From PALSA-612 sp963791225 (GTDB lineage: Bacteria; Actinomycetota; Thermoleophilia; Gaiellales; Gaiellaceae), in assembly GCA_963791225.1 (NCBI GenBank), contig CAWBRV010000003.1, positions 496,001 to 560,000 on the forward strand: a stretch of DNA of 64,000 nt, in the 5' to 3' direction. Positions 24,742 to 32,496 of the stretch are shown in pieces (the first letter of the stretch is position 1; every line of letters begins with the position of its first letter). The position numbers were made by a program, and so were the translations under genes. The notes below the pieces were generated by a model that was not told the DNA's origin, searched no databases, and saw only the letters and a program-made list of their open reading frames with translations.

Positions 24742-26450
24742 CAGCTCTGTGCTTGGAGCTTGGCCCAGGCGTCCCTGAGGCCGAGGGTGCGGTTGAAGAC
24801 GAGCCGCCCAGGCGTCGAGTCAGGATCCGGGCAGAAGTAGCCGAGGCGCTCGAACTGGACGGTCTCACCGACCGGCAGCGCCGCGAGCGCAGGCTCGACG
24901 AGGCACTCCTCGAGCACCGTCTCCGAGTTGGGGTCGATGTCGTCGAAGGGGTCGCCGTCGGCGCCGGGGTCGGGGCGGGTGAAGAGACGGTCATAGAGAC
25001 GAACCTCGGCGGGCGCGGCGTGCTCGGCGGAGAGCCAGTGCAGCGTCGCCTTGGGCCGGCGCCCGTCCGGCGCGTCTCCACCACGCGTCTCCGGATCGTA
25101 GGTGCAGCGGAGCTCGACGATCTCGCCGTTTGCGTCCTTCACCACGTCGGTGCACGTCACGAAGTAGGCGTAGCGCAGGCGCACCTCGCGGCCGGGGGCG
25201 AGGCGGAAGAACTTGCTGGGCGGGTCCTCCATGAAATCGTCGCGCTCGATCCAGAGCTCGCGCGCGAAGGGAACCTTGCGCGTCCCGGCCGAGTCATCCT
25301 CCGGGTTGTTGACGGCCTCCATCTCCTCGATCTTCCCGTCCGGGTAGTTCTCGATCACGAGCCTGAGCGGGCGCAGGACCGCGAAGCGTCGCTGTGCCGT
25401 GCGGTTCAGTACGTCTCTGACCTCGTGCTCGAGCATCTCGATCTCGACTGCGGTCTTGCCCTTGCTGCCCAGGCCGACGATGTCCAGGAAATTGCGCAGG
25501 CCCTCGGCGGGAAAGCCGCGCCGGCGAAGGGCCGAGACGGTGGGCATGCGCGGATCGTTCCAGCCTCGCACGTGGCCCTCGCTCACGAGCCGCCCCAGGA
25601 AGCGTTTCGAAAGCACGGTGTACGTCAGGTTGAGGCGGGCGAACTCGTACTGGTGCGGGCGCGAAGGGACCGGCAGGTTCTCGATCAGCCAGTCGTAGAG
25701 CGGCCGGTGATCCTCGAACTCGAGCGTGCAGAGGGAGTGGGTGATGCCCTCGATCGCGTCGGACTGGCCGTGGGCGAAGTCGTACAGCGGATAGATGCAC
25801 CACTCGTCGCCGGTCCGTGGGTGGGGTGCGTGCAGGATCCGGTAGAGCACCGGGTCGCGCATGTTGATGTTGGGCGAGGCCATGTCGATCTTCGCCCTGA
25901 GCACTCTGGCGCCGTCCGGGAACTCGCCTGCGCGCATGCGCTCGAACAGGTCGCGGCTGTCATCGATCGAGCGATCGCGCCAGGGGCTGTTCTTGCCCGG
26001 CTCGGTGAGGGTGCCGCGGTGCTCGCGGATCTCGTCGGCGGAGAGGTCGTCGACGTACGCCATGCCGGCCTCGATCAGGTGGACGGCCCATTCGTAGAGC
26101 TGGTGGAAGTAGTCGGAGGCGTAGTAGAGATGCTCGCCCCAGTCGAAGCCGAGCCAGCGGATGTCTTCCTGGATCGCGTCGATGTACTCCTGCTCCTCCT
26201 TGACCGGGTTGGTGTCGTCGAAACGCAGGTGGCAGCGGCCGCCGAACTCCTGCGCGATCCCGAAGTTGAGCGCGATCGCCTTGGGGTGACCGATGTGCAG
26301 GTATCCGTTCGGCTCGGGCGGGAAGCGGGTGACGACCTCCGAGACCCTGCCCTCGCTCACATCGGCGGCGACGATCTCGCGGATGAAATCGCTTCGTTCG
26401 GGAGTGGCTGGATCGGGTCCGCCCTCGCCTTGGCTGCTGCCATTCGCCAT
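24741..26450 (-). CDS. glnS: glutaminyl-tRNA synthetase
   Basis: A 569-residue class I synthetase. HIGH is exact at residues 52-55 in PPEPNGYLHIGH, and the KMSKS counterpart is VLSKR near 275-279. The anticodon-binding beta-barrels of GlnRS follow (FARELWIERDDF; LSAEHAAPAEVRLYDRLF). PPEPNG is the GlnRS signature rather than the PPSPTG of GluRS. It charges tRNA-Gln directly, whereas many actinobacteria use Glu-tRNA-Gln amidotransferase. The start at ATG 26450 was chosen because the preceding open frame is not GlnRS-like. Confidence 0.93.
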   Translation of the reverse strand: MANGSSQGEGGPDPATPERSDFIREIVAADVSEGRVSEVVTRFPPEPNGYLHIGHPKAIALNFGIAQEFGGRCHLRFDDTNPVKEEQEYIDAIQEDIRWLGFDWGEHLYYASDYFHQLYEWAVHLIEAGMAYVDDLSADEIREHRGTLTEPGKNSPWRDRSIDDSRDLFERMRAGEFPDGARVLRAKIDMASPNINMRDPVLYRILHAPHPRTGDEWCIYPLYDFAHGQSDAIEGITHSLCTLEFEDHRPLYDWLIENLPVPSRPHQYEFARLNLTYTVLSKRFLGRLVSEGHVRGWNDPRMPTVSALRRRGFPAEGLRNFLDIVGLGSKGKTAVEIEMLEHEVRDVLNRTAQRRFAVLRPLRLVIENYPDGKIEEMEAVNNPEDDSAGTRKVPFARELWIERDDFMEDPPSKFFRLAPGREVRLRYAYFVTCTDVVKDANGEIVELRCTYDPETRGGDAPDGRRPKATLHWLSAEHAAPAEVRLYDRLFTRPDPGADGDPFDDIDPNSETVLEECLVEPALAALPVGETVQFERLGYFCPDPDSTPGRLVFNRTLGLRDAWAKLQAQS

Positions 26451-26587
26451 CTCGAAGAGATTAGTGCAGTACCTCGATGTGGCCTGGACGCAGTGGCGGC
26501 CGCTCTCTGCCAGCCCGACCCGTGCGCTCCTTCCGTCAGGGCTGCTTCCTGTGCGTCGGGTGCAGCCCCGATCAATAGACTGCGCGC

Positions 26588-26992
26588 ATGCCGTTGACCG
26601 CCGCCGGGTTGAAAGAGATCCCTCTGTTTTCGTCCCTTTCAGAGGAAGAGTTGGAAGAGCTCGTGCCGCTCTTCCAGGAGCGGTCCTACGCACCGGCGCA
26701 CGAGATCACGAAGGAGGGCAGGCCGGGGTTCGGCTTCTTCGTGATCGAGTCCGGCAGTGCGAAGGTGACGGTCAACGGGGAGGAACGGACGACGCTCGGG
26801 CCCGGCTCGTACTTCGGCGAAATCGCACTTCTGGACGACGGTGCGCGTCTCGGGACGGTGACGACAGAGGGCAGCCTCACTGCTCACATGTTGAGCCCGC
26901 GCGAGTTCCGGTCTCTCGTCCAAGCGAACCCGACCCTGGCTTTGGGACTGCTCCAGGGCCTTTGGCGGATCCTGGGACGAGAGGACGACTGA
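26588..26992 (+). CDS. cyclic-nucleotide-binding domain protein, copy 1
   Basis: A 134-residue stand-alone cNMP-binding (CRP-type beta-roll) domain: LKEIPLFSSLSEEELEEL, FFVIESGSAKVTV, then the phosphate-binding cassette region GPGSYFGEIALLDDGARLGTV. The typical R-T/S-A-T of the cassette is RLGTV here, so nucleotide binding may be weak. There is no DNA-binding HTH, so it is a signalling adaptor rather than a CRP regulator. It is a close paralogue of the gene at 27126, with a tRNA fragment between them. Confidence 0.8.
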   Translation: MPLTAAGLKEIPLFSSLSEEELEELVPLFQERSYAPAHEITKEGRPGFGFFVIESGSAKVTVNGEERTTLGPGSYFGEIALLDDGARLGTVTTEGSLTAHMLSPREFRSLVQANPTLALGLLQGLWRILGREDD

Positions 26993-27030
26993 CGTCTCGA
27001 GCATGAGACGCCGCTCGCGCCCTCCGAGGA

Positions 27031-27070
27031 TGGGCCGGGCTGGACTCGAACCAGCGATCTTGGGATTACG
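27031..27070 (-). pseudogene. 3' tRNA fragment, copy 1 (possible att remnant)
   Basis: On the minus strand the sequence reads from an anticodon-loop-like part (ctcgtaatccc) through a perfect T arm (gctgg ttcgagt ccagc) to the acceptor strand ccggccc plus A. The matching 5' acceptor (ggccgg-type) and D arm are missing at the expected distance, so this is not a functional tRNA. The loop would carry CGT (Thr). Confidence 0.65.
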
Positions 27071-27125
27071 AGAAGCCGAAGCCCTCTCCGGCCACGACCG
27101 CTATCCAACGCCTTAGACTCCCTGC

Positions 27126-27530
27126 GTGCCTCTCGATGTCGCGGCTCTGCAGGCCGTTCCTCTCTTCGCTTCATTGTCGAAGAAGGAGTTGAGCAAGTTG
27201 GTGCCGCTCTTTCACGAGCGGTCCTTCGCGGCCGGCCATGTCATCGCGGAGGAGGGCGCTCAGGGTGTTGGCTTCTTCGTGATCGAGTCTGGTCGTGCGA
27301 AGGTGACGGTGCGTGGCCAGGAACGGACATCGCTTGGTCCTGGTTCGTACTTCGGCGAGGTTGCGGCACTCGACCCGGGTCCTCGTGTTGCCACGGTGAC
27401 GGCTGAAACCGACGTGGAGGCGTACGTGTTGGACGCATGGGACTTCCGTCCGCTCGTCCAGGAAGATGCTGCGCTGGCGTCGGGAATCATCGAAGGCCTC
27501 ATCCGCATCGTCAGGAGAGCAGAGGGCTAA
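27126..27530 (+). CDS. cyclic-nucleotide-binding domain protein, copy 2
   Basis: 134 residues, the same length and layout as the gene at 26588: VPLFASLSKKELSKLVPLF, FFVIESGRAKVTV, LGPGSYFGEVAALDPGPRVATV. PRVATV is closer to the canonical phosphate-binding cassette than in copy 1. No effector domain is present. The start is GTG 27126. It arose by tandem duplication and lies between tRNA fragments 1 and 2. Confidence 0.8.
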   Translation: MPLDVAALQAVPLFASLSKKELSKLVPLFHERSFAAGHVIAEEGAQGVGFFVIESGRAKVTVRGQERTSLGPGSYFGEVAALDPGPRVATVTAETDVEAYVLDAWDFRPLVQEDAALASGIIEGLIRIVRRAEG

Positions 27531-28020
27531 CTAGCGAGCCTCGCCGGCTTGCCCCGGTGTGCGCGCACCCGATACGAGCGACGCGGAAGATCAGACCCAC
27601 TAGAGGAGCGTATTCGAGGGGGGCCGATAGGGGGCCGCTCAGCGCACGGATCGCACGTCTCGCGCACACTGCACCGCGTGGTTGAGCGAAGCCCGCATGG
27701 CGCCTAGCGTCTGCATGGGCCGGGCTGGACTCGAACCAGCGACCTCAGGATTGAAGACCACTTGGTGGCTCCCGGTGTCCCCGTATCCCCGGACTTGGTG
27801 GCCACACTTGGGATGGACAGTCCCATGCTGAGGACAAAGGCCGGCATCGACCGCAGTGACCTTCCGCTCGATGAGGCATTGTCCACCGCGGCATCAGCTC
27901 AAGCGTCCTCGCCCACCTGATGGGGGCACGAATCAAGCACGATCACCGAACGCCGCTACATCTACTTATACGACAAGCAACGCAGAACGAACGCCTCTCG
28001 TTGACGGTGGGCTGTTTCGG
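27531..28020. other. gene-free stretch holding tRNA fragment 2
   Basis: 490 bases with no supported gene. The only structure seen is the tRNA 3' fragment at 27716-27752; the last 100 bases are less GC-rich than the surroundings (ctacatctacttatacgac). Confidence 0.5.
27716..27752 (-). pseudogene. 3' tRNA fragment, copy 2 (possible att remnant)
   Basis: Shares its first 27 bases exactly with copy 1 at 27031 and its last ones with a variant (aatcctgaggtc on the minus strand). It runs from the anticodon 3' side through the T arm to the acceptor end. The sequence further upstream does not pair into anticodon, D or 5' acceptor stems. Confidence 0.65.
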
Positions 28021-29253
28021 TCAGTAGGCGAGTTCGTGGAGTGCGGCGGCGAGCACGCGTGTGGCGGCGACCGCGTCGTCAGTGGTGGTGAACTCTGCTG
28101 GGGTATGGCTGCGGCCGTCCTTGCTTCGAGCGAACACCATCGCGACCTTGGCGATCTTGGCCATGTTTTGCGTGTCGTGACCGGCGCCGCTGTGCATACG
28201 AATGAAGGGGACGTCTTGCTCGCGGCCGGCACGCTCGAGTGCTGCCATGATCTCTGGGTCGCACAGACACGGGGGCAGGTCGAGCGGTGTCTGCCAGGAA
28301 ACCTCTAGGTTCCGGCGCTCGGCGATCTCGCGCATTAGTTGTTCCTGCTGTGCGTGCTGGTGCTCGATTGCTTGTGGGTCGGGGTGGCGGGAGTCGACCG
28401 TGAACGTGACGATGTCGGGGACTGCAGAAGGAAGGTTCGGCTCGACCTGGATTCGTCCAACGGTGGTCACGGCCGGTGGGCCGGCTTCGAGGGCGACGCC
28501 GATCACGGCGGTGACGATCTCGGCGAAACCTGCCATTGGATCGAGCCGACCCTGCATCGGGCGCGCGCCGGCATGATCAGACCGGCCGATCAGTTGGACG
28601 ACGTAGTGGCGGATGCTTGTGATCGCGTCGACCACACCGACCGGGACTCCGGCCGCTTCGAGCACAGGTCCTTGCTCGATGTGGAGCTCGATCCAGGCCT
28701 CAACGTCGTCGCGCACCGCCTCGGGAATGCGGCGCGGGTCTAGTCCGACGACGCCCATCGCGTCAGCGATCGAGATCCCGTCAGAGTCGAGGATCCGATC
28801 CGGCTCATCCGGCCCGATGCTCCCGGTGATGGCGCGCGACCCCCAGAAGTTCGTGGCGTGGAAACGACTCGCCTCCTCTTCGCACAGTGACACCGCTTCG
28901 ATCGTTCGCCGCGGCTGTCCGCAGCGTTCACGCAGTGTGCGCAGCGCGACCAGTGCCCCGATCACGCCGAGCGCGCCGTCGTAGCGGCCGCCGGGCGTCT
29001 GCGAGTCGATGTGCGAGCCGGAGGCGATCACCGGCCCCTCCTGATCACCGGCCAACCGTCCCCAGACGTTGCCGACAGCATCGCGGCGAACCTCGAGACC
29101 CGCCTCAGCAAACCAGTGAGCAACCTGGTCCTGGGCCGCGACCCACTCCGGCGAATAAGCGGTTCGCCAGACGCCCGTCTCCCCATAGGCACCGTGACGG
29201 GCAAGGTCAAGCAGGTACCGCTCTACCAGGCCGGCGTCGACCTCGATCCTCAC
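28021..29253 (-). CDS. M20 amidohydrolase, allantoate amidohydrolase / N-carbamoyl-amino-acid hydrolase type
   Basis: 410 residues of the Zn-dependent hydantoinase/carbamoylase group. Metal-site motifs in order: GSHIDSQTPGGRYDG (His and Asp), EEEASRF (Glu pair), HIEQGPVLE and the late HSGAGHD. The dimerisation lid holds GRSDHAGARPM. Members hydrolyse N-carbamoyl amino acids, allantoate or ureidoglycolate-type ureides; the substrate is not settled by sequence. The start is GTG 29253. It sits alone in the accessory region, with gene-poor DNA on both sides. Confidence 0.85.
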   Translation of the reverse strand: MRIEVDAGLVERYLLDLARHGAYGETGVWRTAYSPEWVAAQDQVAHWFAEAGLEVRRDAVGNVWGRLAGDQEGPVIASGSHIDSQTPGGRYDGALGVIGALVALRTLRERCGQPRRTIEAVSLCEEEASRFHATNFWGSRAITGSIGPDEPDRILDSDGISIADAMGVVGLDPRRIPEAVRDDVEAWIELHIEQGPVLEAAGVPVGVVDAITSIRHYVVQLIGRSDHAGARPMQGRLDPMAGFAEIVTAVIGVALEAGPPAVTTVGRIQVEPNLPSAVPDIVTFTVDSRHPDPQAIEHQHAQQEQLMREIAERRNLEVSWQTPLDLPPCLCDPEIMAALERAGREQDVPFIRMHSGAGHDTQNMAKIAKVAMVFARSKDGRSHTPAEFTTTDDAVAATRVLAAALHELAY

Positions 29254-29586
29254 CCGGGCGAATCTACTCGGTTCTTCCTCCGCCCGAAACGCCCCGTAGC
29301 TCTCCTCTGTATCTGCTCGTGGCGAGCCACAGGCGCCTGGTCAAGCCGCAGCCGGTCTCTTGACTTCCGGCGAGGAAGATGGGAGAGTGCTGTTGCCCGA
29401 TCGAGACGGCGGTTCGCAGGGTCGCAAGACCAAGCGTGTCGCAGTCGAGGTCGGGCATTCTTCTTGCCCGAAGTTGCCAGACACCGGCCGGTGTCCCCTG
29501 GCCGCGTTGGCGCAGGCGAGCGTCGTGGCCCCCTCTAAGGGGTTCATGCCCGAGCGCGGTGGTTCTGATGCGTCTCTAAGCGGGAC
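29254..29586. other. gene-poor stretch with one arm of a dispersed inverted repeat
   Basis: 333 bases without a supported gene. Positions 29428-29455 are repeated exactly, inverted, at 31544-31571. Confidence 0.45.
29428..29455 (+). repeat. 28-bp inverted repeat, left copy
   Basis: 28 bases beginning accaagcgtgtcgcag are the exact reverse complement of 31544-31571. The two arms bracket the nucleotidyl cyclase and stomatin-like genes. Confidence 0.75.
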
Positions 29587-30525
29587 CTATGCCATGCGTG
29601 GTCGGGAGAGGTGGGCTGCTTTGAGGGCGTGAGAGGCGCTGGCGCTTTTGAAGGCGACCGAGGCGCTTGAGCGGAGCCTGTCCTCGAGTGTGTGGACAGC
29701 ACGTCTTGCGAGGTGCTCGAGGTTCTCGCCGTTCGTTGTTATCAGTGTGGTCGGGTGACTGGTCGCTTCGAGTGAGCTTGCGACGCGCTCGCTGATGTTG
29801 GCGGCGAGGAGGGTGCCGACTTTGCCGAAGCGTTCTGCGATCTCCTTCTCCCAGTCGGCTGGGATCCCTACGCGTTGCCCGCCTGGCTCGTCGGCGTCTT
29901 GTGTCTCGATACCGTCGATAGCGAGTTTGTAGATGCGTTCCGGCCCGTCCATGTCTTTCAGGTGCCAGTATCCGGCCGGCAGCACCGACACACCGTCCGC
30001 CATCGTCGATCCCACCAGCGCCTGTGTCGTCTCCGAGAGGAGGACCTGGGCTCCACGGGCGACCTTGCAGATTCTCGCCGCCCTGACGACGTCGATCCCG
30101 AGATAGCCCTCGTCTCCTACTGACGGCTCGCCGGTGTGCAGACCGATACGCACCCTGACGGCGACACCGTCGGGCCAGACCGTCAGTCGGTGCGCCCGCT
30201 GGACATCCACCGCCGCTTCGACCGCGTCGTGTGCGCGGGGAAACGCGAAGAAGAACGCGTCGCCCTGTCTGTCGACCTCGATCCCGTCCGCGGCGCCGAA
30301 AGCGCCGCGGGTGATGCGGCGATGCTCCGCCAGTACATCGCCGTAGCGATCGCCAAGCTGCCGGAGCAACAGGGTCGACTCCTCAATGTCGGTGAACGCG
30401 AACGTGACTGTCCCACCCGGTAGCGCCGAACCCCGCCGAGCCTGGCTACCCGTCCCGGCGCTCAGCGATCCCGAACCAGAACCGAGGCCCGGCGACACTC
30501 GACAAGCGGCTGCATCAACGTTCAT
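29587..30525 (-). CDS. class III adenylate/guanylate cyclase
   Basis: 312 residues. The catalytic CHD domain spans about residues 35-200: FTDIEESTLLLRQLG (metal-binding Asp in TDIE), DRQGDAFFFAF (second metal Asp) and RIGLHTGEPSV. This resembles soluble actinobacterial cyclases with FTDIEGST. The C-terminal 110 residues are helical with no recognised domain. The start could be GTG 30531 or ATG 30525. Two cyclic-nucleotide-binding proteins lie 3 kb away, a natural receiver set, although linkage is only by proximity. Confidence 0.82.
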   Translation of the reverse strand: MNVDAAACRVSPGLGSGSGSLSAGTGSQARRGSALPGGTVTFAFTDIEESTLLLRQLGDRYGDVLAEHRRITRGAFGAADGIEVDRQGDAFFFAFPRAHDAVEAAVDVQRAHRLTVWPDGVAVRVRIGLHTGEPSVGDEGYLGIDVVRAARICKVARGAQVLLSETTQALVGSTMADGVSVLPAGYWHLKDMDGPERIYKLAIDGIETQDADEPGGQRVGIPADWEKEIAERFGKVGTLLAANISERVASSLEATSHPTTLITTNGENLEHLARRAVHTLEDRLRSSASVAFKSASASHALKAAHLSRPRMA

Positions 30526-30720
30526 ACACACCTAGAGGGAAGGAAGGACGGCCCCACTTCCCTCATCCGCTCACAGGTCACATCCCGAGTGTGACCGCGG
30601 CGACAGTCGCGAGGCCCTGCCCGCCGCCGCGAACCGACACCGCCTGGCATGCAGCCGTGAGGCCTCCTTACCCGGGAGTCGCAAGCAGCAGTGAGTTCCC
30701 AGCAGGGCGGCTCTGCTGTC

Positions 30721-31494
30721 CTAGCCGGTGTTCTTGTTTTCGGGTGCGGTTACGAAGGGTCGTAGGAGTTCGATTGGAGCGGGGAAGACGAGTACGGAGG
30801 CGTCGGTGGCACCGATCTCGAGCAGTGTTTGGAGGTAGCGGAGTTGGATAGCGATTGGGTGGTCTGCCATGACGAGTGCGGCGTCTTTGAGTCGTTCGGC
30901 TGCTTGGAACTCGGCTTCGGCGTTGATGACCTTGGCTCGTCGTTCGCGCTCGGCTTCGGCCTGTGCCGCCATGGCCCGCTTCATGTTGTCGGGGATCTCG
31001 ACGTCCTTGACCTCGACGGCTGAGACCTTGATCCCCCAGGGGGCTGTGTGTCCGTCGATGACCCCTTGCAGGATCGCGTTGATCTTCTCACGCGCCGAGA
31101 GCAGTTCGTCGAGGAGGTGCTGGCCGAGCACGGCGCGCAGCGTGGTTTGTGCGATCTGGGAGGTGGCGAGCATGTAGTTCTCAATCTGCACGATCGCGGC
31201 TGTCGGGTCGACGATCCGGAAGTAGCAGACGGCGTTCACCTTCGCCGGCACGTTGTCCTTCGTGATCACTTCTTGCGGCTCGATCATCAGCGTGACCGTG
31301 CGCAGGTCGACCTTGATCACCTGGTCGACGATCGGGATACGGAAGACCAGTCCCGGCCCCTTTGGTTGGGAGAGCAAGCGGCCGAGGCGGAAGAAGATCG
31401 CGCGCTCGTACTCCCGGACGATCCTGATCGACGAGAACAGCACGAGCACCGCCAAGACCAAGACGACGACGATGCCAACGATTGCTGCAGTCAT
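30721..31494 (-). CDS. stomatin/SPFH (band 7, slipin) protein
   Basis: 257 residues: an N-terminal membrane helix (IVGIVVVLVLAVLVLFSSI), then the SPFH domain (VREYERAIFFRLGRLL, GPGLVFRIPIVDQVIKVDLR, NVPAKVNAVCYFRIVDP) and a helical coiled-coil part (AQAEAERERRAKVINAEAEFQAA). It is most similar in layout to bacterial slipins that organise membrane microdomains. An NfeD partner, common for slipins, is not seen nearby. ATG 31494 was preferred to GTG 31515. Confidence 0.88.
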   Translation of the reverse strand: MTAAIVGIVVVLVLAVLVLFSSIRIVREYERAIFFRLGRLLSQPKGPGLVFRIPIVDQVIKVDLRTVTLMIEPQEVITKDNVPAKVNAVCYFRIVDPTAAIVQIENYMLATSQIAQTTLRAVLGQHLLDELLSAREKINAILQGVIDGHTAPWGIKVSAVEVKDVEIPDNMKRAMAAQAEAERERRAKVINAEAEFQAAERLKDAALVMADHPIAIQLRYLQTLLEIGATDASVLVFPAPIELLRPFVTAPENKNTG

Positions 31495-31543
31495 GAGATC
31501 CCAGAACCTCGGCACGGATCCTATGCGGTTGGCAAGAGAACAC

Positions 31544-31571
31544 GCCCGACCTCGACTGCGACACGCTTGGT
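31544..31571 (-). repeat. 28-bp inverted repeat, right copy
   Basis: Exact reverse complement of 29428-29455, just upstream of the stomatin-like gene. Confidence 0.75.
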
Positions 31572-31683
31572 TCTGCCGGCTGCGTCGTCAGTCGCGGAGC
31601 GCTACTAGAAGGCTTCGCCTTCGTAGTCCCTTGCCGCTATGCGGGGCGAGGATGAATAGTCAATGAGGCGCTACGGTGGCGCC

Positions 31684-31902
31684 GTGACTGTGGTGCTGGT
31701 GACCGGGATGTCTGGGACAGGGAAACGCGACGCCGAGCAGGAGCGGATCCGCGATGACCTCGCGAACGTAACGGCTGAGATCGACACGCGCACTCCGCTG
31801 GACGAAGTGGTAGACGGGCTTGAGCGGATCGCCGACGGCCTGCGCCACCGCATCGAGCGGTCTTACTGGGTGGATTCGGCCCTGACCTTTACTCTTGCCT
31901 GA
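31684..31902 (+). pseudogene. remnant of a P-loop kinase/ATPase gene with internal deletion
   Basis: The frame from GTG 31684 begins with a P-loop, VTVVLVTGMSGTGKR, and continues directly into EQERIRDDLANVTAEIDTRTPLDEVVDGLERIA, which looks like the C-terminus of such small ATP-binding proteins. About 120-150 residues that should separate them, including the lid and nucleobase-binding parts, are missing. I read it as an in-frame internal deletion. The last residues overlap the 3' end of the cupin gene. It could be expressed but cannot be an active kinase. Confidence 0.55.
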
Positions 31903-32233
31903 CTATATCGACCGAGATCTCCACCGCCGGAATCGTTCCTCTGTTCTCGAGCCAGTGTGTGGTGTTCCTATCCTCGGGCCAGCCCACTCCCGGCCCATAG
32001 TCCGTAGCGACTCCATTTCGATGGTCAGTGATCGTTCCTTGCAGTATGTAGACGATGCCTGGTCTGTCTTTATGGTCGTGAATCGGGCCGAAGACGCCTC
32101 CAGGCTCGATGGTCACCATACGCATTCGAAGTTGGCGCCCGGCCATGCCCTCGATCTCAGGGCCAAGGTCAACCGTTGCAAGTAACTCCGCCGTAACGCC
32201 TTTCGTCTCAGGTGCCGCCTGTTCGTTGTTCAT
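31889..32233 (-). CDS. small cupin-domain protein
   Basis: A 114-residue single cupin: MVTIEPGGVFGPIHDHKDRPGIVYILQG covers motif 1 (H-x-H then E/Y region), and WPEDRNTTHWLENRG covers motif 2 with its His. The start at ATG 32233 has agaggag upstream. Stand-alone cupins bind metals or small ligands; the function is unknown. It converges with the P-loop remnant. Confidence 0.75.
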   Translation of the reverse strand: MNNEQAAPETKGVTAELLATVDLGPEIEGMAGRQLRMRMVTIEPGGVFGPIHDHKDRPGIVYILQGTITDHRNGVATDYGPGVGWPEDRNTTHWLENRGTIPAVEISVDIVRQE

Positions 32234-32410
32234 CGTGCTCTCCTCTCTGTACTTCCAGGGCCCAACGTTCGACCTTCAACCCAGGACGAGCTGATCTCCG
32301 ACACCCGCTCTACCTCCGTCACCGCCGACGCCAACTCGCGATCGTCAGCCGCTTTCATCTCACCTGGCCTCTTGTGGTCGATTCGTGTTCCCTTCGAGTC
32401 TTTGAGGCCC

Positions 32411-32485
32411 CCGCCGCGGGTCAGGGGGTTGGCGACCCGCGGCGGCAGTGGCTGTCCGAAAGGGGGCCCCGGAGGGGGTGGCCCC
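32411..32485 (-). terminator. tandem hairpins downstream of the Ig-like protein gene
   Basis: On the minus strand the gene ending at 32497 is followed by a 6-bp GC stem (32463-32468 with 32480-32485) and then a perfect 12-bp stem (32411-32422 with 32434-32445). Confidence 0.6.
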
Positions 32486-32496
32486 GAAACGTGGTG

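Noticed and set aside
24678..26597. 639-codon plus-strand frame
   Set aside because: Antisense to glnS, whose motifs are unmistakable.
27716..27800. tRNA-Sec gene, because a TTCA triplet occurs in the loop region
   Set aside because: No long variable arm, no 8-bp acceptor, no 5' half; the 3' end is that of the fragment at 27031.
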